Shown here piece by piece: positions 47,620 to 58,544 of a stretch of 64,000 bases of DNA. The stretch lies in the NCBI RefSeq assembly GCF_021869535.1, contig NW_026262734.1:92571285-92635284 (forward strand), given 5' to 3'. This stretch comes from Mytilus californianus (taxonomy: Eukaryota > Mollusca > Bivalvia > Mytilida > Mytilidae). Under the pieces are notes generated by a model that saw only the letters and a program-made list of their open reading frames with translations, did no database searches and was not told the DNA's origin. The position numbers and the translations under genes are program-made. Each line of letters opens with the position of its first letter. Within the stretch, counting starts at the first letter, position 1.

Positions 47620-47890
47620 TTGATGATATTAAAAAGATGAAGGATTGGCTTTAACCTTCAGAGGTCAACAGGTCAATCGTCAAGGTCATTTTAGGAGCTA
47701 GAATTAGACAGTGACCTCCTTTTTTGCTAAATTTTCAAAAGTAAATTTACCTATAGGAACCATAATCTTTCATTACATTTGTTAATCATGTTAATTATGA
47801 CTATTTGATGATATGCAATAGATAAAGGATTAGCTTCAACCTTGAGGTCAAAAGGTCAAAGGTCAAGGTATTTTTAGGACCTGAAATAAG
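47620..47890. repeat. Two diverged units with AGGTCAAAGGTCAAGGT-type text
   Basis: 'tttgatgatat', 'gat.aaggatt.gcttcaacctt' and 'ggtcaa.ggtca' recur about 190 bases apart. An inverse fragment ('ggttgaagccaatccttcatctattga') lies at about 48465-48490. Probably internal repeats of the transposon or a nested element. Confidence 0.5.
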
Positions 47891-47949
47891 ACTATTAATT
47901 TACGTTTTTTGATTGAGTTAAGCCTTCCAATTGATATTTTATAGTGTTT

Positions 47950-48330
47950 CTTTCTATGTTGTGATGTTATACTATTGTTTCAGAAAAGGGAGAAGGTTTG
48001 GTACCATTAAAACGTTTAATCCCGCTGCAAATGTTTGCACCTGTCCTAAGTCAGGAATCTGATGTACAGTAGTTGTCGTCTGTTTATGTAGTTCATACGT
48101 GTTTCTCGTTTCTCGTTTTTATATAGATTAGACCGTTGGTTTTCCCGTTTGAATGGTTTTACACTAGTAATTTTTGGGGCCCTTTATAGCTTGCTGTTCG
48201 GTGTGAGCCAATGCTCCGTGTTGAAGGCCGTACCTTGACATATAATGGTTTACTTTTATAAATTGTTACTTGGATGGAGAGTTGTCTCATTGGCACTCAT
48301 ACCACATCTTCCTATATCTATACACTCTCC
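47950..48330 (+). repeat. SINE-like element nested in the transposon
   Basis: Collinear with 16400-16765 over its length, from 'gtgatgttatactattgtttc' to TTGGCACTCATACCACATCT. Confidence 0.75.
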
Positions 48331-48597
48331 CTTTTGCTAATTTTTTCAAAAGTAAGTTATTGAAACATGTCAAAAGAATGATAAAATAAAATCATAGTAC
48401 TTAGTATACATATTTATATACTTTCATTTCTGTATTCCCTTGAAATTTGATCCTTTGACCTAGGGGTTGAAGCCAATCCTTCATCTATTGAATATCATCG
48501 AATGGGACCTATTGGTAAAAACATTTATTTCAGAAACATGGTATAAATAAATTTATCGCTATTTTACAAAATTTTCCTTTGATCTTGCTGACTGATA

Positions 48598-48820
48598 GTT
48601 TTCATATTCACTGAGTCGAGTGATATGAAAAATTATCGCTAGAAACTAAGAGGGCACGTGGCGTTGCTAATGAAATTGACATGAAATGCAACGTCGTCAT
48701 AGGTAAAATAGCGATAAACAGATTATTATTGGTCATCTCAACTGGATTGCTTTTCTCATTTCGCCGTGCCGGCTCAAGCGAGAAAAGCAATCTCGTTGAG
48801 ATGATCAACGATAATCTATA
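48598..48820. repeat. Two adjacent inverted repeats (MITE-like)
   Basis: A 13-base stem near 48598-48630 (TTTTCATATTCACT with AGTGATATGAAAA) is followed by 38-base arms at 48720-48757 and 48780-48817 with five mismatches, around a 22-base loop. TTATCGCT/GCGATAA occurs between them. No coding capacity. Confidence 0.7.
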
Positions 48821-49649
48821 AGTATGGATATATGTCATGTTTGTATATATATTAAAAAAAATAAATAATGTGTTATATAGTGGCAAAGTCATGGGTTAAT
48901 GGTTTTTGAAGAATGAAATCATAGACAATATTTACGGTTTTGCTACATATTTCCGATTTTGTCCAATGTGTAACACCAGACATCACATGAACAGCATCAG
49001 GCTTTATTGAATGCAGAGGATGCCTATTCTATTATTTCATACCAGCATTAACTAGAGCTCACTAAAGGATACCCCATCATTCCTGTCCCACTTTGAACAA
49101 AGTTAGATCAATTATCTCCCTTGAAATATTTTTGATCGGGTTTACACTCCTTCATGCACATAATAAATACTAGAAATCTTCTATAATGATATTCAATAAA
49201 CTCAATCACATTTCAATATTTATTTGCACATTATTAAATTATCATGATTTTTTAAAAAGAAAGTATAAACATGGTCATGATGGTTAAGAGGATACAGATA
49301 AATATGATCATATTTATATAATCAATATAAAGACTTTTTTCATAAAATATGTCAGTAAAACAAATTCTAATTGAATTACAAATACATTTTCAATTTAGAA
49401 AAAAAGGAAAGCTTACAAGAGTGGACACACAGGAATGTCATACCTTTTTCAGTGTTCATTATTGACTTATGTTGAAATTAAAAAAAAAAGTTGATATTAC
49501 ACTAAAAGTAATACATTAAATTAGCATTCTAATGATCAATGTATTTGAGATCAAGGTGAGATAGATACATGTAGGCTGAACAATCATTGACTTATCACAA
49601 ATATTATCTGAGAAACTAGCCAAACTTTAAAAAAAAAACAATGATAAAG

Positions 49650-50110
49650 AATCCATGAAAATCAGGTCAAGATCAGAATACACCTGCCAAATGGACATAC
49701 ACACTTTTTCCACAATTATCAAATACACCAAATATGGTTCACATGTCCTTACAGTATCTGAAAAACAGACCAAATAGGGAAAACTAACATTGAACAATGA
49801 ACCATGAAAATAAGGTCAAGGTCAGATGACACCTGCCAGACAGATATATACACCTTACAAACATTATATAAACAAAATAAAGTTTACCTTTTCCTTACTA
49901 GTAATTGAAAAAATGACCAAACAATAAAAAATTAACATTGATCAATAAACCATGAAAATGAGATCAGGATCAATCATACAATACAACAATATAGCAGACG
50001 TATTGCTTTTTGTATCTGATATATGGACTTGACCATGAATACTTAACTTTGTTCACTGATCCATGAAATGTGGTCAATGTCAAGTAAAAACTGTTTTACA
50101 GACCTGAGGA
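49650..50110. repeat. About 147-bp tandem repeat, three to four units
   Basis: CCATGAAAAT.AGGTCAAG or a variant recurs at about 49654, 49803, 49953 and 50063, with 'gacacctgcca', 'acacctt' and 'gaccaaa.a..gaaaa' in the units. A familiar kind of bivalve repeat, nested in the transposon. Confidence 0.7.
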
Positions 50111-50436
50111 ACTTGCAATGCATGATCATACCAAATATAGATATCCTATTACTCAAAACAGAGAATAAACATTACAAAACTTTTTTTCAAATCGTCACTA
50201 ATCCAGAAAAATGAGGTGAAGGACAATGGATATATGACAGATGAAACTTTGGTAAAATAAGGCATTTATAATCTTCTTTGCAAAAAATATTTAAATGTTG
50301 TCTAAATTGTCACATTATTCACAAAATGATGTATTACATTATTTTGACTTCACTTTTTCTATAAAGATATGTCACTTGAAAAATTGGAACTACATAAATA
50401 ACATTAATACTTTGTTCAAAAGTATATACTAGTAAT

Positions 50437-51263
50437 TCAGTCAAATGATGTGCCTGCAAAGAGCTGAGACAGCTTCTGAACAAATGAGCATATAAGTTTT
50501 TTGTCGCTGGACACTCTTGGTTTACCAATACTGTTTTTGGCAGATAAAACATTTGTTAGTCCATCCTCACCTTCACGTTTCCAGATAAGTGTCAAGTGGT
50601 GAAAATTTAAACCAGATCCTGAAATGTTTTCTGCTGTTGTCATATCTACCACCCTGACCAATTAAGAAATGCAGGCTGGGTAAATTCCTTAGCTTGTTTG
50701 TATTGAAGATTTCCTGTAGCAAATGATCACCAGGTAAGTATGTATGCTTTAAGAGGTCAGCTGAAGAAACCTTTGCTTCTTTTAATATTTCATTTAACAT
50801 TGACACGTCGTCCACTGCATTATGTGCATTATAATTTTTATAGCAAATATGTTCTGCCAAGTAAGGTTGTGAATATTTCGGAAGTTTTGGAAATTTAGAT
50901 TTCATGACAGCAATAGAGTCAATACAGCTAACACAGCTTTCCAAGTACAGATTAAATAATTTAGACTTGTCAGCTGCCTTTGACAAAATGCGAAAGTCAA
51001 ACTTTTTTTCATTATGGGCAAATAGGATAGCATTATTAAACTTCTGCAGCCATAAGAAAAAATTGCTGAGAGCTTCAAATATTTGTACTGCAGCGACAAC
51101 TTTTCCCTTTAGTCTAAGGTTTTCCCATCCCACACAATTCCTGTTATGTCTTCAGCTCCTGATGATATTGGAGCTTTTGGTACCACATTACAGGAAAACT
51201 GGCTGCCAGTTTCATGTTCTACAGCGGCTATCTGTGTGATATGAGGGATAACATTTTGCCTAA
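50437..51263 (-). pseudogene. DEDDh-type exonuclease exon of the transposon (frameshifted)
   Basis: It starts after a TTACTTCCAG acceptor in the phase left by the exon at 52728-52917 (VRQNVIPHITQIAAV). It continues to GIVWDGK, shifts frame near 51120, then reads VVAAVQIFEALSNFFLWL, AHNEKKFDFRIL (Exo II, AHN..FD) and HNAVDDVSMLNEIL (Exo III, H-x4-D). Near 50650 it shifts frame again into a C-terminal part with GLNFHHLTLIW and KPRVSSDKK. The Exo I D-x-E motif would lie just upstream and was not found. Nuclease domains of this fold trim DNA 3' ends; here the protein is broken in at least two places. Confidence 0.7.
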
Positions 51264-51539
51264 CTGGAAGTAAAAAAAGAAAATTTATTGTGAATTAATT
51301 TTACTTTTAAATTAAGCATTCTCAAGAAAAAAAAAATCATTGTAGTATATTGTTATGAATAGCAGATTTCTAAGACTGTCATGCATTAAGAAAATAATTG
51401 TGATATGATATATATGTCATTGTTCCAGTTAAAATATATAATGTGATTGTTATCTTGTGTGCAGTTTTCCAACATTTCTGTTTTTTATATCCAGAATGCA
51501 ATGACTTCCAAATGTGTGTATGTGTTACGACACTTACGC

Positions 51540-51690
51540 AGATGTTCTTTTATAGCTGACTATGCGGTATGTGCTTTGTTCATTGTTGAAGGCCATACAT
51601 TGACCTATAGTTGTTAATTTCTGTGTCATTTGGTCTCTTGTGAGAAGTTGTCTCATTGGCAATCATACCACATCTTCTTTTTTATATTAG
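51540..51690 (+). repeat. ACCACATCTTC-tail element in the transposon
   Basis: 'gttgaaggccatacattgacctatag', 'tctgtgtcatttggtctcttgtg', TTGGCAATCATACCACATCT. A second copy is at about 52555-52715. Confidence 0.7.
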
Positions 51691-52529
51691 GGGTTTTAAA
51701 AATAAGATTTAAAAGCTCTAGAATTCTTTTTTTTCTTTTTTCTTTTTATTTTTATAGAAGCCATTGATTTTCAAATATAGCACTGTTCAAACATAATTGG
51801 TTATATGTCAGCTAACATACTCAAATCAGTTGTTTCTAAGACCATTACAATGAAGGATGTAGAAGTGTTTATAAGTCACTCAACTTTTGAAAATGTTGGC
51901 TTTGGTGTGGCATTTGGTATCTGGGGGATATTTGCATCTTGATCTCCCAGGTTAATTTCTACAACAAGCAAATTAGTTTTTCAAACATGTACACACTAGA
52001 ATACACTCAGTAATTATGGGATTATAAGTTTGATAATGGGTCATTTTCTAATAAAATTCAAAATTTCAATAGGTCATTTTCATCTGGTATGTGAAAAATG
52101 GTGCGTGGTTCCATCTAATCTCAATCAATGTACACTTTTTTTTATGAGATGAGGTGCGCAGAAATAAATTTCATGCTTATTTCAGAACTGAATGCTTCTT
52201 TTTATAATTTAATTAGGGTATTAAAGAGTTGACTGATGCACATCTGTGCTTCATTATAAAAATGTGCTCACGATCAACACTTTTTCAACCCTATACAAGA
52301 GGCTGTCAGAGTGACAGGAAACCAGATTTTTTAACATTTATTTGTGTCCTTGCAATTTTCAATATCACAAGGACCATAACTTCTGAACGGTAAAAGTGAC
52401 AATCATCAATATTGAACTGTAAAGCAGGGTCTCAACTGGAAACACCATTTTTCAATCTTTCAATGAAATTTGAAAAGCTTGAACAGTTCATGATTAAATG
52501 AACAGACATTATATGGTACATAAATTAGG

Positions 52530-52720
52530 CCGATAGTTTTCTCATTTGAACGTTTCTACATTTGTTGTTTCTGCGTCTTTTATAACTGACTATGCGGTAA
52601 GGGCTTTGGTCATTGTTGAAGGCTGTAGGGTGACCTTTAGTTATTTATTTCTGTGTCATTTGGTCTCTTGTGGAGAGTTGTCACATTTGCAATCATACCA
52701 CATCTTCCTTTTTATAATAA
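52530..52720 (+). repeat. ACCACATCTTC-tail element, second copy in the transposon
   Basis: The same phrase order as at 51540-51690, starting 'ccgatagttttctcatttgaacg' and ending TTGCAATCATACCACATCTT. It abuts the linker exon's donor site. Confidence 0.7.
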
Positions 52721-52727
52721 AACAAAC

Positions 52728-52917
52728 CTGAGTCATAGGTTTCTCCTTCAGATGCTTCACATGCTCCCTTGGATCATTCTTTCTTCTTTAAGCTGAAGAC
52801 TCTTAACTTTTTATCTAGTTGTGTTGCTTTCTGTTGACGACATTCTCTTTCAATATCTTTCTTTAAATTGTATGGTACAATGTAACTGCCTGGAGACAGG
52901 CCATGCTCTTTAAAAGT
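52728..52917 (-). pseudogene. Transposase-exonuclease linker exon, with a stop
   Basis: Between acceptor TTTTTTTAG and donor CAG|GTTTG, 190 bases. It encodes TFKEHGLSPGSYIVPYNLKK, a basic stretch rich in Lys/Gln, KKKE-stop-SKGACEASEGETYDS. The TGA (complement of 52774-52776) is where an Arg codon CGA would fit the family pattern. It joins the exonuclease exon in phase but does not fit the phase of the exon at 53756-54233, so at least one exon between them has been lost. Confidence 0.6.
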
Positions 52918-53189
52918 CTAAAAAAATTAACCAGGTAATTAATGACTTAAAACTTTGTTACAACATGTACATGTATCACTATCAGTATGTATATATCTAT
53001 ATGTAATTAGAGAAGCCAGGCCAGCAGGCAAATTTAAAGATATGCTCCTTTTTTAATCCTGATATTTAGGGATGATGCGTTAAAGATTTTTGTTCAAACA
53101 TCTCCAGTTAACATATGATAATCATGTTCATCAATAGTTAAACATTTATAGTTTTTCCCATTGTAATCCAAATCCCAGGTACAACTAGA

Positions 53190-53645
53190 TATCATTGAGA
53201 TGGGAGCCATCTCTGTGGGCCCCGCTGTGGATAATGTGTAGTCAAAAATTTGTATCTTTATCATTGGACATGGGGTTGATAACAGAAACCAAAGTTTTTG
53301 ACCTTGACCTTTGACCTAGGAAGTTGTACATAAATTATGACACACCCTCTGGTGTTGGTTTATATACATGTCAAGTATAAACTTTGAAAACATAACGGTT
53401 CTCAAGATATAGAGCGGACAAGATCTTTACCATAGAACATGGGGTTGTCAACTGAAACCAAAGTTTTTGACCTTGACCTTTGACCTAGGAGGTTGTACAT
53501 ACATTATGACACACCCTCTGGTGTTGGTTAATATATATGTCAAGTATAAACAGTTCTCTAGATATAGAGCGGACACAATTTGTTACGAACGGACGGATAG
53601 ACTGATCACTATAGGGCGTCCGCCATTTGGCGGGGCCCTAATTAA
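53190..53645. repeat. Small nested element with two 172-bp internal repeats
   Basis: Two units start at about 53274 and 53446 (AAACCAAAGTTTTTGACCTT, 'cacaccctctggtgttggtt', 'atatgtcaagtataaac', 'agatatagagcggaca'). GTGGGCCCCGCTGTGG at about 53217 and GGCGGGGCCCTAATTAA at the other end are roughly inverse. The element lies where the missing catalytic exon of the transposase would be expected. Confidence 0.65.
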
Positions 53646-53755
53646 TAATTATTACTTGATGCATTTTTCAATAAGTAAATAGGAAAAACATTTACTTGAT
53701 AATGTCGTCCAATTTAAGTTTTAAAATGTTTAGATCATTTGTAAATGCAAATTAC

Positions 53756-54233
53756 CTGCTCCAAGTTTGGTGTTTACACTGAAGCTTGGCATCCCCTTGG
53801 CCTTTGGTTTACTAGGGTCTCTATGTTGGGAACCATAAGGAACTCGGTTCAATTCCATACACGAGCTGCATTGAACATATAAATATCCCGACAAACCGCA
53901 CTTCATTTCTCCTTTCACTATTTCGTTGGTTCGAAGAAGTGGACCCATGTTGCACTGTTTGCAGAACTTTAAATTGTCTAAAAGAACGGCCCATTCAACT
54001 AATCGTCTCCCAGAGGACCAAGTGTTGACTTTCCTACTTTCAACCAATCTTCCAATGCCGGGGTAACAAATTTCACAAACAGGTGCATCCAAGTCACACA
54101 CATGATTTCCATAATCATAATTGTGTTCAATCTCAATTGTCTCCACATACCGAAGAGACGAAGAGACGTCAATCGGCGTACTTTGTTTGGTAAACCGCCC
54201 TCGTCTGTCTCGGCAGCCGATCGAGTCATTCAT
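53756..54233 (-). pseudogene. Mutator/Kolobok-like transposase, N-terminal exon
   Basis: The minus-strand ATG at 54233 opens 159 codons ending KLGAG at a G|GTAAT donor, phase 1. Recognisable parts are an R-G-R-F start, CDLDAPVCEICYPG, GRRLVEWAVLLDNLKFCKQC, GYLYVQCSSCMELNRV and GMPSFSVNTKLG. This is the N-terminal region of a transposase group in Metazoa known as Mutator-like, which I would place near Kolobok because of the TTA/TTAA target. This exon itself has no stop. It begins about 210 bases inside the right end. Downstream catalytic (DDE) sequence is absent, so the element is called a pseudogene. Confidence 0.75.
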
Positions 54234-54424
54234 ATTTGATTACCTTAACTTCTATTTCCGGATTTACACAATATTGACATTTTTTAGAAATAATGAGCAT
54301 TTACTTTTTTTGTAACTGAAACTATACTTTAATTAAGCCTTTCTGATATTTTAGGCATCATTTTAAAAATAATAGTTGAGAAAATTGAGACCTCGGTAAA
54401 CTCCGGAAAATTTTCCGGAATTCT

Positions 54425-54444
54425 TTATTATGGGTCGGATACCT
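54425..54444. repeat. Right terminal inverted repeat of the transposon
   Basis: The inverse of the left end with one mismatch, followed by TTA at 54445-54447. Confidence 0.85.
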
Positions 54445-55500
54445 TTAAAGTAATATAATTAGGGTTTGTCATGTGCTATTACTGTTTACAACATTTTATA
54501 ATTGAATTTTTTTATATAACACATTTGCTACACGGGAATTTTGGAGTCCGCTTATATTGAAACAGCCCTGGACGTGAATGGCCTTCTCGAGTAACTTTGA
54601 TGGTCAAAAATAGTTTCATATCACAAATTAAAACTTCCCTACCTATTTGTTCGGTGTAAAGGTAAGCGGAAGAAAAAATCTTCCCAACAATTGACATGTA
54701 ATGCAAAACTGTGAAATTTATTTAATTGTATGTTAAACACCTTTTGTATCGTCTATATTTTTACTTCAGTTTTAAATTGTTATCCTTTAAAATAACGGTA
54801 TTCAAATGGTCAATACATTGTACATTTAAATTGATGGTATCTAAGTTTACGAGCTCTTCTATCCCGTCAAATACGCAGGACGACGGAAATAATTATTAAA
54901 TATTCAACATATAATACATATTTCATATATTGTTAGAGTAAACTTCCATAAACTTCATTCACTGATTATTTACCAAAAACTAAAGAACGCTCCTCTCCGT
55001 AACAACGGCCAGGGCACGCCGAGAAAAAAACACAGAGAAAAAACCATATTATATGAATGGTCATAACAGCTCTGGAAACCTGTGTTCTCTAGCAAAAATA
55101 CCTTTCGACAGTCCGTCTCATAGCGACACCACCAGAACTTGCGTTGATAATGCACTTTTATTCTCTATCAACATATGCTAAAATGTAATTTTGATGTGTA
55201 CGCTTAACAGGACAGCTACAAAGTCAAATACATTTATATGTATACCTTCTACCTGTAATCTATTTTGATTACAAAACAATCCTGATTGACAATTCCTCCT
55301 TTACAACCGTTCATACAGACATTTCCCCGCTATTATTAGCTTTGTGATATTAAAGCTATTATCAAAAATGTAATTTCGATGTTTACGCTTTAATAGACGG
55401 CAAGAAAGTGAGATACATTTATATGTATACCTTTTACCTGTTATCAATTGTGATTACAAAAGAATCCTGATTAGACAATACCTCCTTTACAAACCGTTAA
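54445..55500. other. Non-coding duplicated flank, copy B
   Basis: Collinear with 24411-25550 of copy A, including the two-unit repeat at about 55200-55510. No gene is seen on the plus strand. Confidence 0.55.
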
Positions 55501-55522
55501 TACAGACATTTTCTTGGTATTA

Positions 55523-55765
55523 TTAGCCGAAAACGGAGAAAATACATGTATTTACTCTATTAACGACTGAAAGATCTACAACCTTCTTACATGTACACCA
55601 CATACGCTTTCCATTATCAATATATGTAGTAAAATCTTTGAATGTTGTATTCAGCCTTGGATCATTCAAACCATATATGTAAATAAAGGAAAACAATAGC
55701 AATCCAATGAGACTTAAAACGAAAAGATATCCAGATGTATCATAAAAGGTCTTTATTAAAGTCAT
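55523..55765 (-). CDS. Conserved 80-codon ORF of unknown nature
   Basis: The minus-strand ATG at 55765 opens 80 codons: a short polar start, a hydrophobic helix (LFVLSLIGLLLFSFIYIYG), then NDPRLNTTFKDFTTYIDNGK and a C-x-C segment (MWCTC). A GTAAAT near the end could be a splice donor, so this may be one exon of a membrane protein. Copy A (25552-25990) keeps both halves open but split. I do not recognise a family. High similarity between copies may only reflect the recent duplication. Confidence 0.35.
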   Translation of the reverse strand: MTLIKTFYDTSGYLFVLSLIGLLLFSFIYIYGLNDPRLNTTFKDFTTYIDNGKRMWCTCKKVVDLSVVNRVNTCIFSVFG

Positions 55766-55999
55766 AAATAGCTTACACGTAACAGTTGTTTGGTTCGGTT
55801 GACGTTGCTAAAAATGAAATTTTCCAATTAGTGTTTTTTGTAAACTGTTGTTAATACAATGCATATCCGTCATGTTTTGATTTAGTCATAATTCTTTTTT
55901 CTATGCCTGAAACAGTTTTCTATTCACAAATTGGTATTTTTTCCCTTTTCTTAATTTGAAATATTATCAGGATGGTTGATAGATTGATTTTGCTTTTTT

Positions 56000-56500
56000 T
56001 AATATAAAAAAGAAAATATGTTATGATTGCCAATGAGATAACTTTTCACAAGAGACCAAATGATTCAGAAATTAACAACTATAGGTTACCGTACAGTTTC
56101 AACAATGAGCAAAGCCCATGCCGCATATCCAGACATAGACATAGACAGCTAGTTAAAAGCAATTATCAACTAATAAAAACAAATCATGCATCTAAGACTA
56201 AATTGTCAATCAGTACACATCCAACAGACTATGGCTTTAGATTAAAGACGTCATAAACAGTCAGAGAAAACCATGATCTTGTGCAATGCCAAGTCACTGG
56301 TATCGACAAATTGTAGTACCCATGAATGTGCATATGCATATAACAATAATATTTAGTTTGCTTTCAATTTACTGTATACAAAATCAATAGTAATAACAAT
56401 AAAACTATATTCAAAGATCTAACTACAGTGTTGAATTGGAAACCTTTTAGAATAAGTTTATTTAAAGTATCGATAAGTTTACCAGGGTCGTTTCTAAATT
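56000..56500 (-). repeat. 3' end of the reverse-transcriptase element (third copy)
   Basis: The inverted ACCACATCTTC tail (about 56005-56170) is followed by the same retroelement 3' text as at 26405-26700 and 34450-34740. It stops where the foldback satellite begins. Confidence 0.6.
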
Positions 56501-56639
56501 TCCATACGTTTCGTTACCTATTCGTTACTTATTCTTTATTCCTTATTCGTTATCTATTCGTTACTTATTTCTTATTCGTTATCTATTCGTTACTTATTCT
56601 TTATTCGTTACTTGTTCGATTTTAATATGTTTCCCCCTT

Positions 56640-57330
56640 TTAAGGCTTTATTTTCTTATCTCTGGTAATAGTTCTTGGTTTGTCGAAGTGAAATTACCCT
56701 TTTAGCGCGTATGTATCCGTTTTTGCGCTCGACTGTTCCTCTGTTACTTATTTGCTACTTATTTGTTCCTTACTCGATTTTTATTCGTTGTACCTTTGTA
56801 TTGCTATATTTGTGTCTCTGGTGTTGGTTCTTTCGTGGTTCGTAGAGGTGAAATTACCCTATAAGCGCATGTGTACCTGTTTTGGCGCTGTACTGATACC
56901 CTGTTACTTATTCATTACTTATTTAGTCCTTATTCGATTTTAATACGTTGCACCTTGTGTACCATTTCTGTGCTCAACTGATACCTTGTTTCTTATTCGT
57001 TCCTGATTCACTTTTTATATGTTGCATCTTTTAAATGCTTTCTTTTCTTTCTTTTTTCTTTGTCTCTGGTGTTAACTCGTGGTTCGTAGATGTAAAATTA
57101 CCCTGTTAGTGCATGTCTACCACTTTTCACGCTGTACTGATACCCTTTTACTTAATCGCTACTTATTTGATGCTTATTCGATTTTGATACGTTGCGTCTT
57201 TTTACTGTTTTATTTTCGTATCTCTGGTGTTGGTTCTTGGTTCGAAAAGGTGAAATTACACTATTAGCGCGTGTGTACCGTTTCTGCGCTCGACTGATAC
57301 CTTGTTTCTTATTAGTTCCTTTTTTACGTA
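56640..57330 (+). repeat. About 150-bp tandem repeat, left arm of copy B
   Basis: GCGCTCGACTG or a variant recurs at about 56724, 56883, 56970 (partial), 57130 and 57285, with the same inner phrases as the array at 29090-30390. Confidence 0.85.
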
Positions 57331-57494
57331 GAAGAACCACTATAAGCACCACGGATTTTAATATTTTTATGAGTAAAATTAATGTAAATTGTTGTTTATG
57401 AGTTATTAAATATCCAAGTTGTGATTGAAATAAAGCAAAGGATTTATTTAGAAGAGTAATAAATAAAATTTCTTCACAAATGTAGGAATATTCA

Positions 57495-58200
57495 CCCATC
57501 TCATATATTAATAAGCACCACAAAAAATAAATAAATAACAAAGCACCATTGACTGCAGCTATCTTCCAATAGGATTGAAATGCTAGGCTCATCGATATAC
57601 TTCTATTGCCTTTATTCATGGTTTAAATCACTTGGTTGGGATCTTATCTGATAAACACAGCCCATTGGTCCACGCGACTTGGTGGTCCAGTTTGCAAGTT
57701 GAAGATATCCACCCATTTCATATATTTATAAGCACCACAGAAAAAAAAAATTAAGCACCACGGACTGCAGCTATCTTCCAACATGTCTAAAATGCAAGAC
57801 TCAGGGTCTAAACCACTTTGTTGGGATCTTATCTCATAAACACAACACATTGGTCCGGTCTGCAAATTGAAGATAACCATTCATCTCATATATTTATAAG
57901 CACAACCAAAAAACACATTAAGCAACACGGACTGCAGCTTTCTTCTAATACGTCCAACAAACAAGATTCAGGATCTAAATCACTCTGTTGTGGTCTTATC
58001 TGGTTTCTCTGGCCCATTTATCCACCAGACTTAGTGGTCCGGTCTACAAGGCTAACATGTCCAGTCCTATAATTGTGCCTATCATGAAGCATATTTATGA
58101 GCACCACCATAAATGAACTAAGAACTATGTGCTGTAGTTATCATTAATAGCTGGAACAAGCAAGGTTCAGAGTGTAAATCACTCTGTTGTGGTCTTAAAA
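57495..58200. repeat. About 185-bp tandem repeat, core of copy B
   Basis: GACTGCAGCTATCTTC-type landmarks lie at about 57551, 57763 and 57929, with a diverged one at 58129. The unit also carries the imperfect CCACCAGACTTGGTGG-type hairpin. Confidence 0.8.
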
Positions 58201-58544
58201 GCGTAAAAGGAACAGGACCATCAAAGCAATATAAGTACTTTGTACAAAACCAGGTCGACCGAATTTATTTAAGCTTATTTTGGGCATGTCATATCATAGT
58301 TTTAAAAAATTGCAACTAGTGAAGAGCAAATAAACAAAACAAAGGTATCAAATAAGTTACCAGGTACCAGTCAAGCGCGGAGACGGGGAAAATACGTCGC
58401 AACAGGGTAATTTCACCTACACGAACCAATAACTAACCCCAGGAACAAGAAAACAAAAGAAAGGTATTCAATTAAAAGAGGCAACGTCTGAAAAACGAAT
58501 AAGGAACAAATAAGTAACAGAGTATCACTGGAGCGTAAATAAAG

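Larger units (their letters stand above)
46978..54444 (-). mobile_element. 7.47-kb DNA transposon of Mutator/Kolobok type, inactive
   Basis: Ends: AGGTATCCGGCCCATAATAA at 46978, and the inverse of AGGTATCCGACCCATAATAA at 54444, one mismatch in 20. TTA (or TTAA, allowing one base of ambiguity) flanks both sides. Copy A has the unoccupied site (AAGTTAAAAGTAA at about 24405-24418). Inside, on the minus strand, are three decayed exons of a transposase-exonuclease gene. Later insertions include a SINE-like copy, satellite units and a small CG-rich element. The catalytic exons appear to be gone, so it cannot move by itself. Confidence 0.75.
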
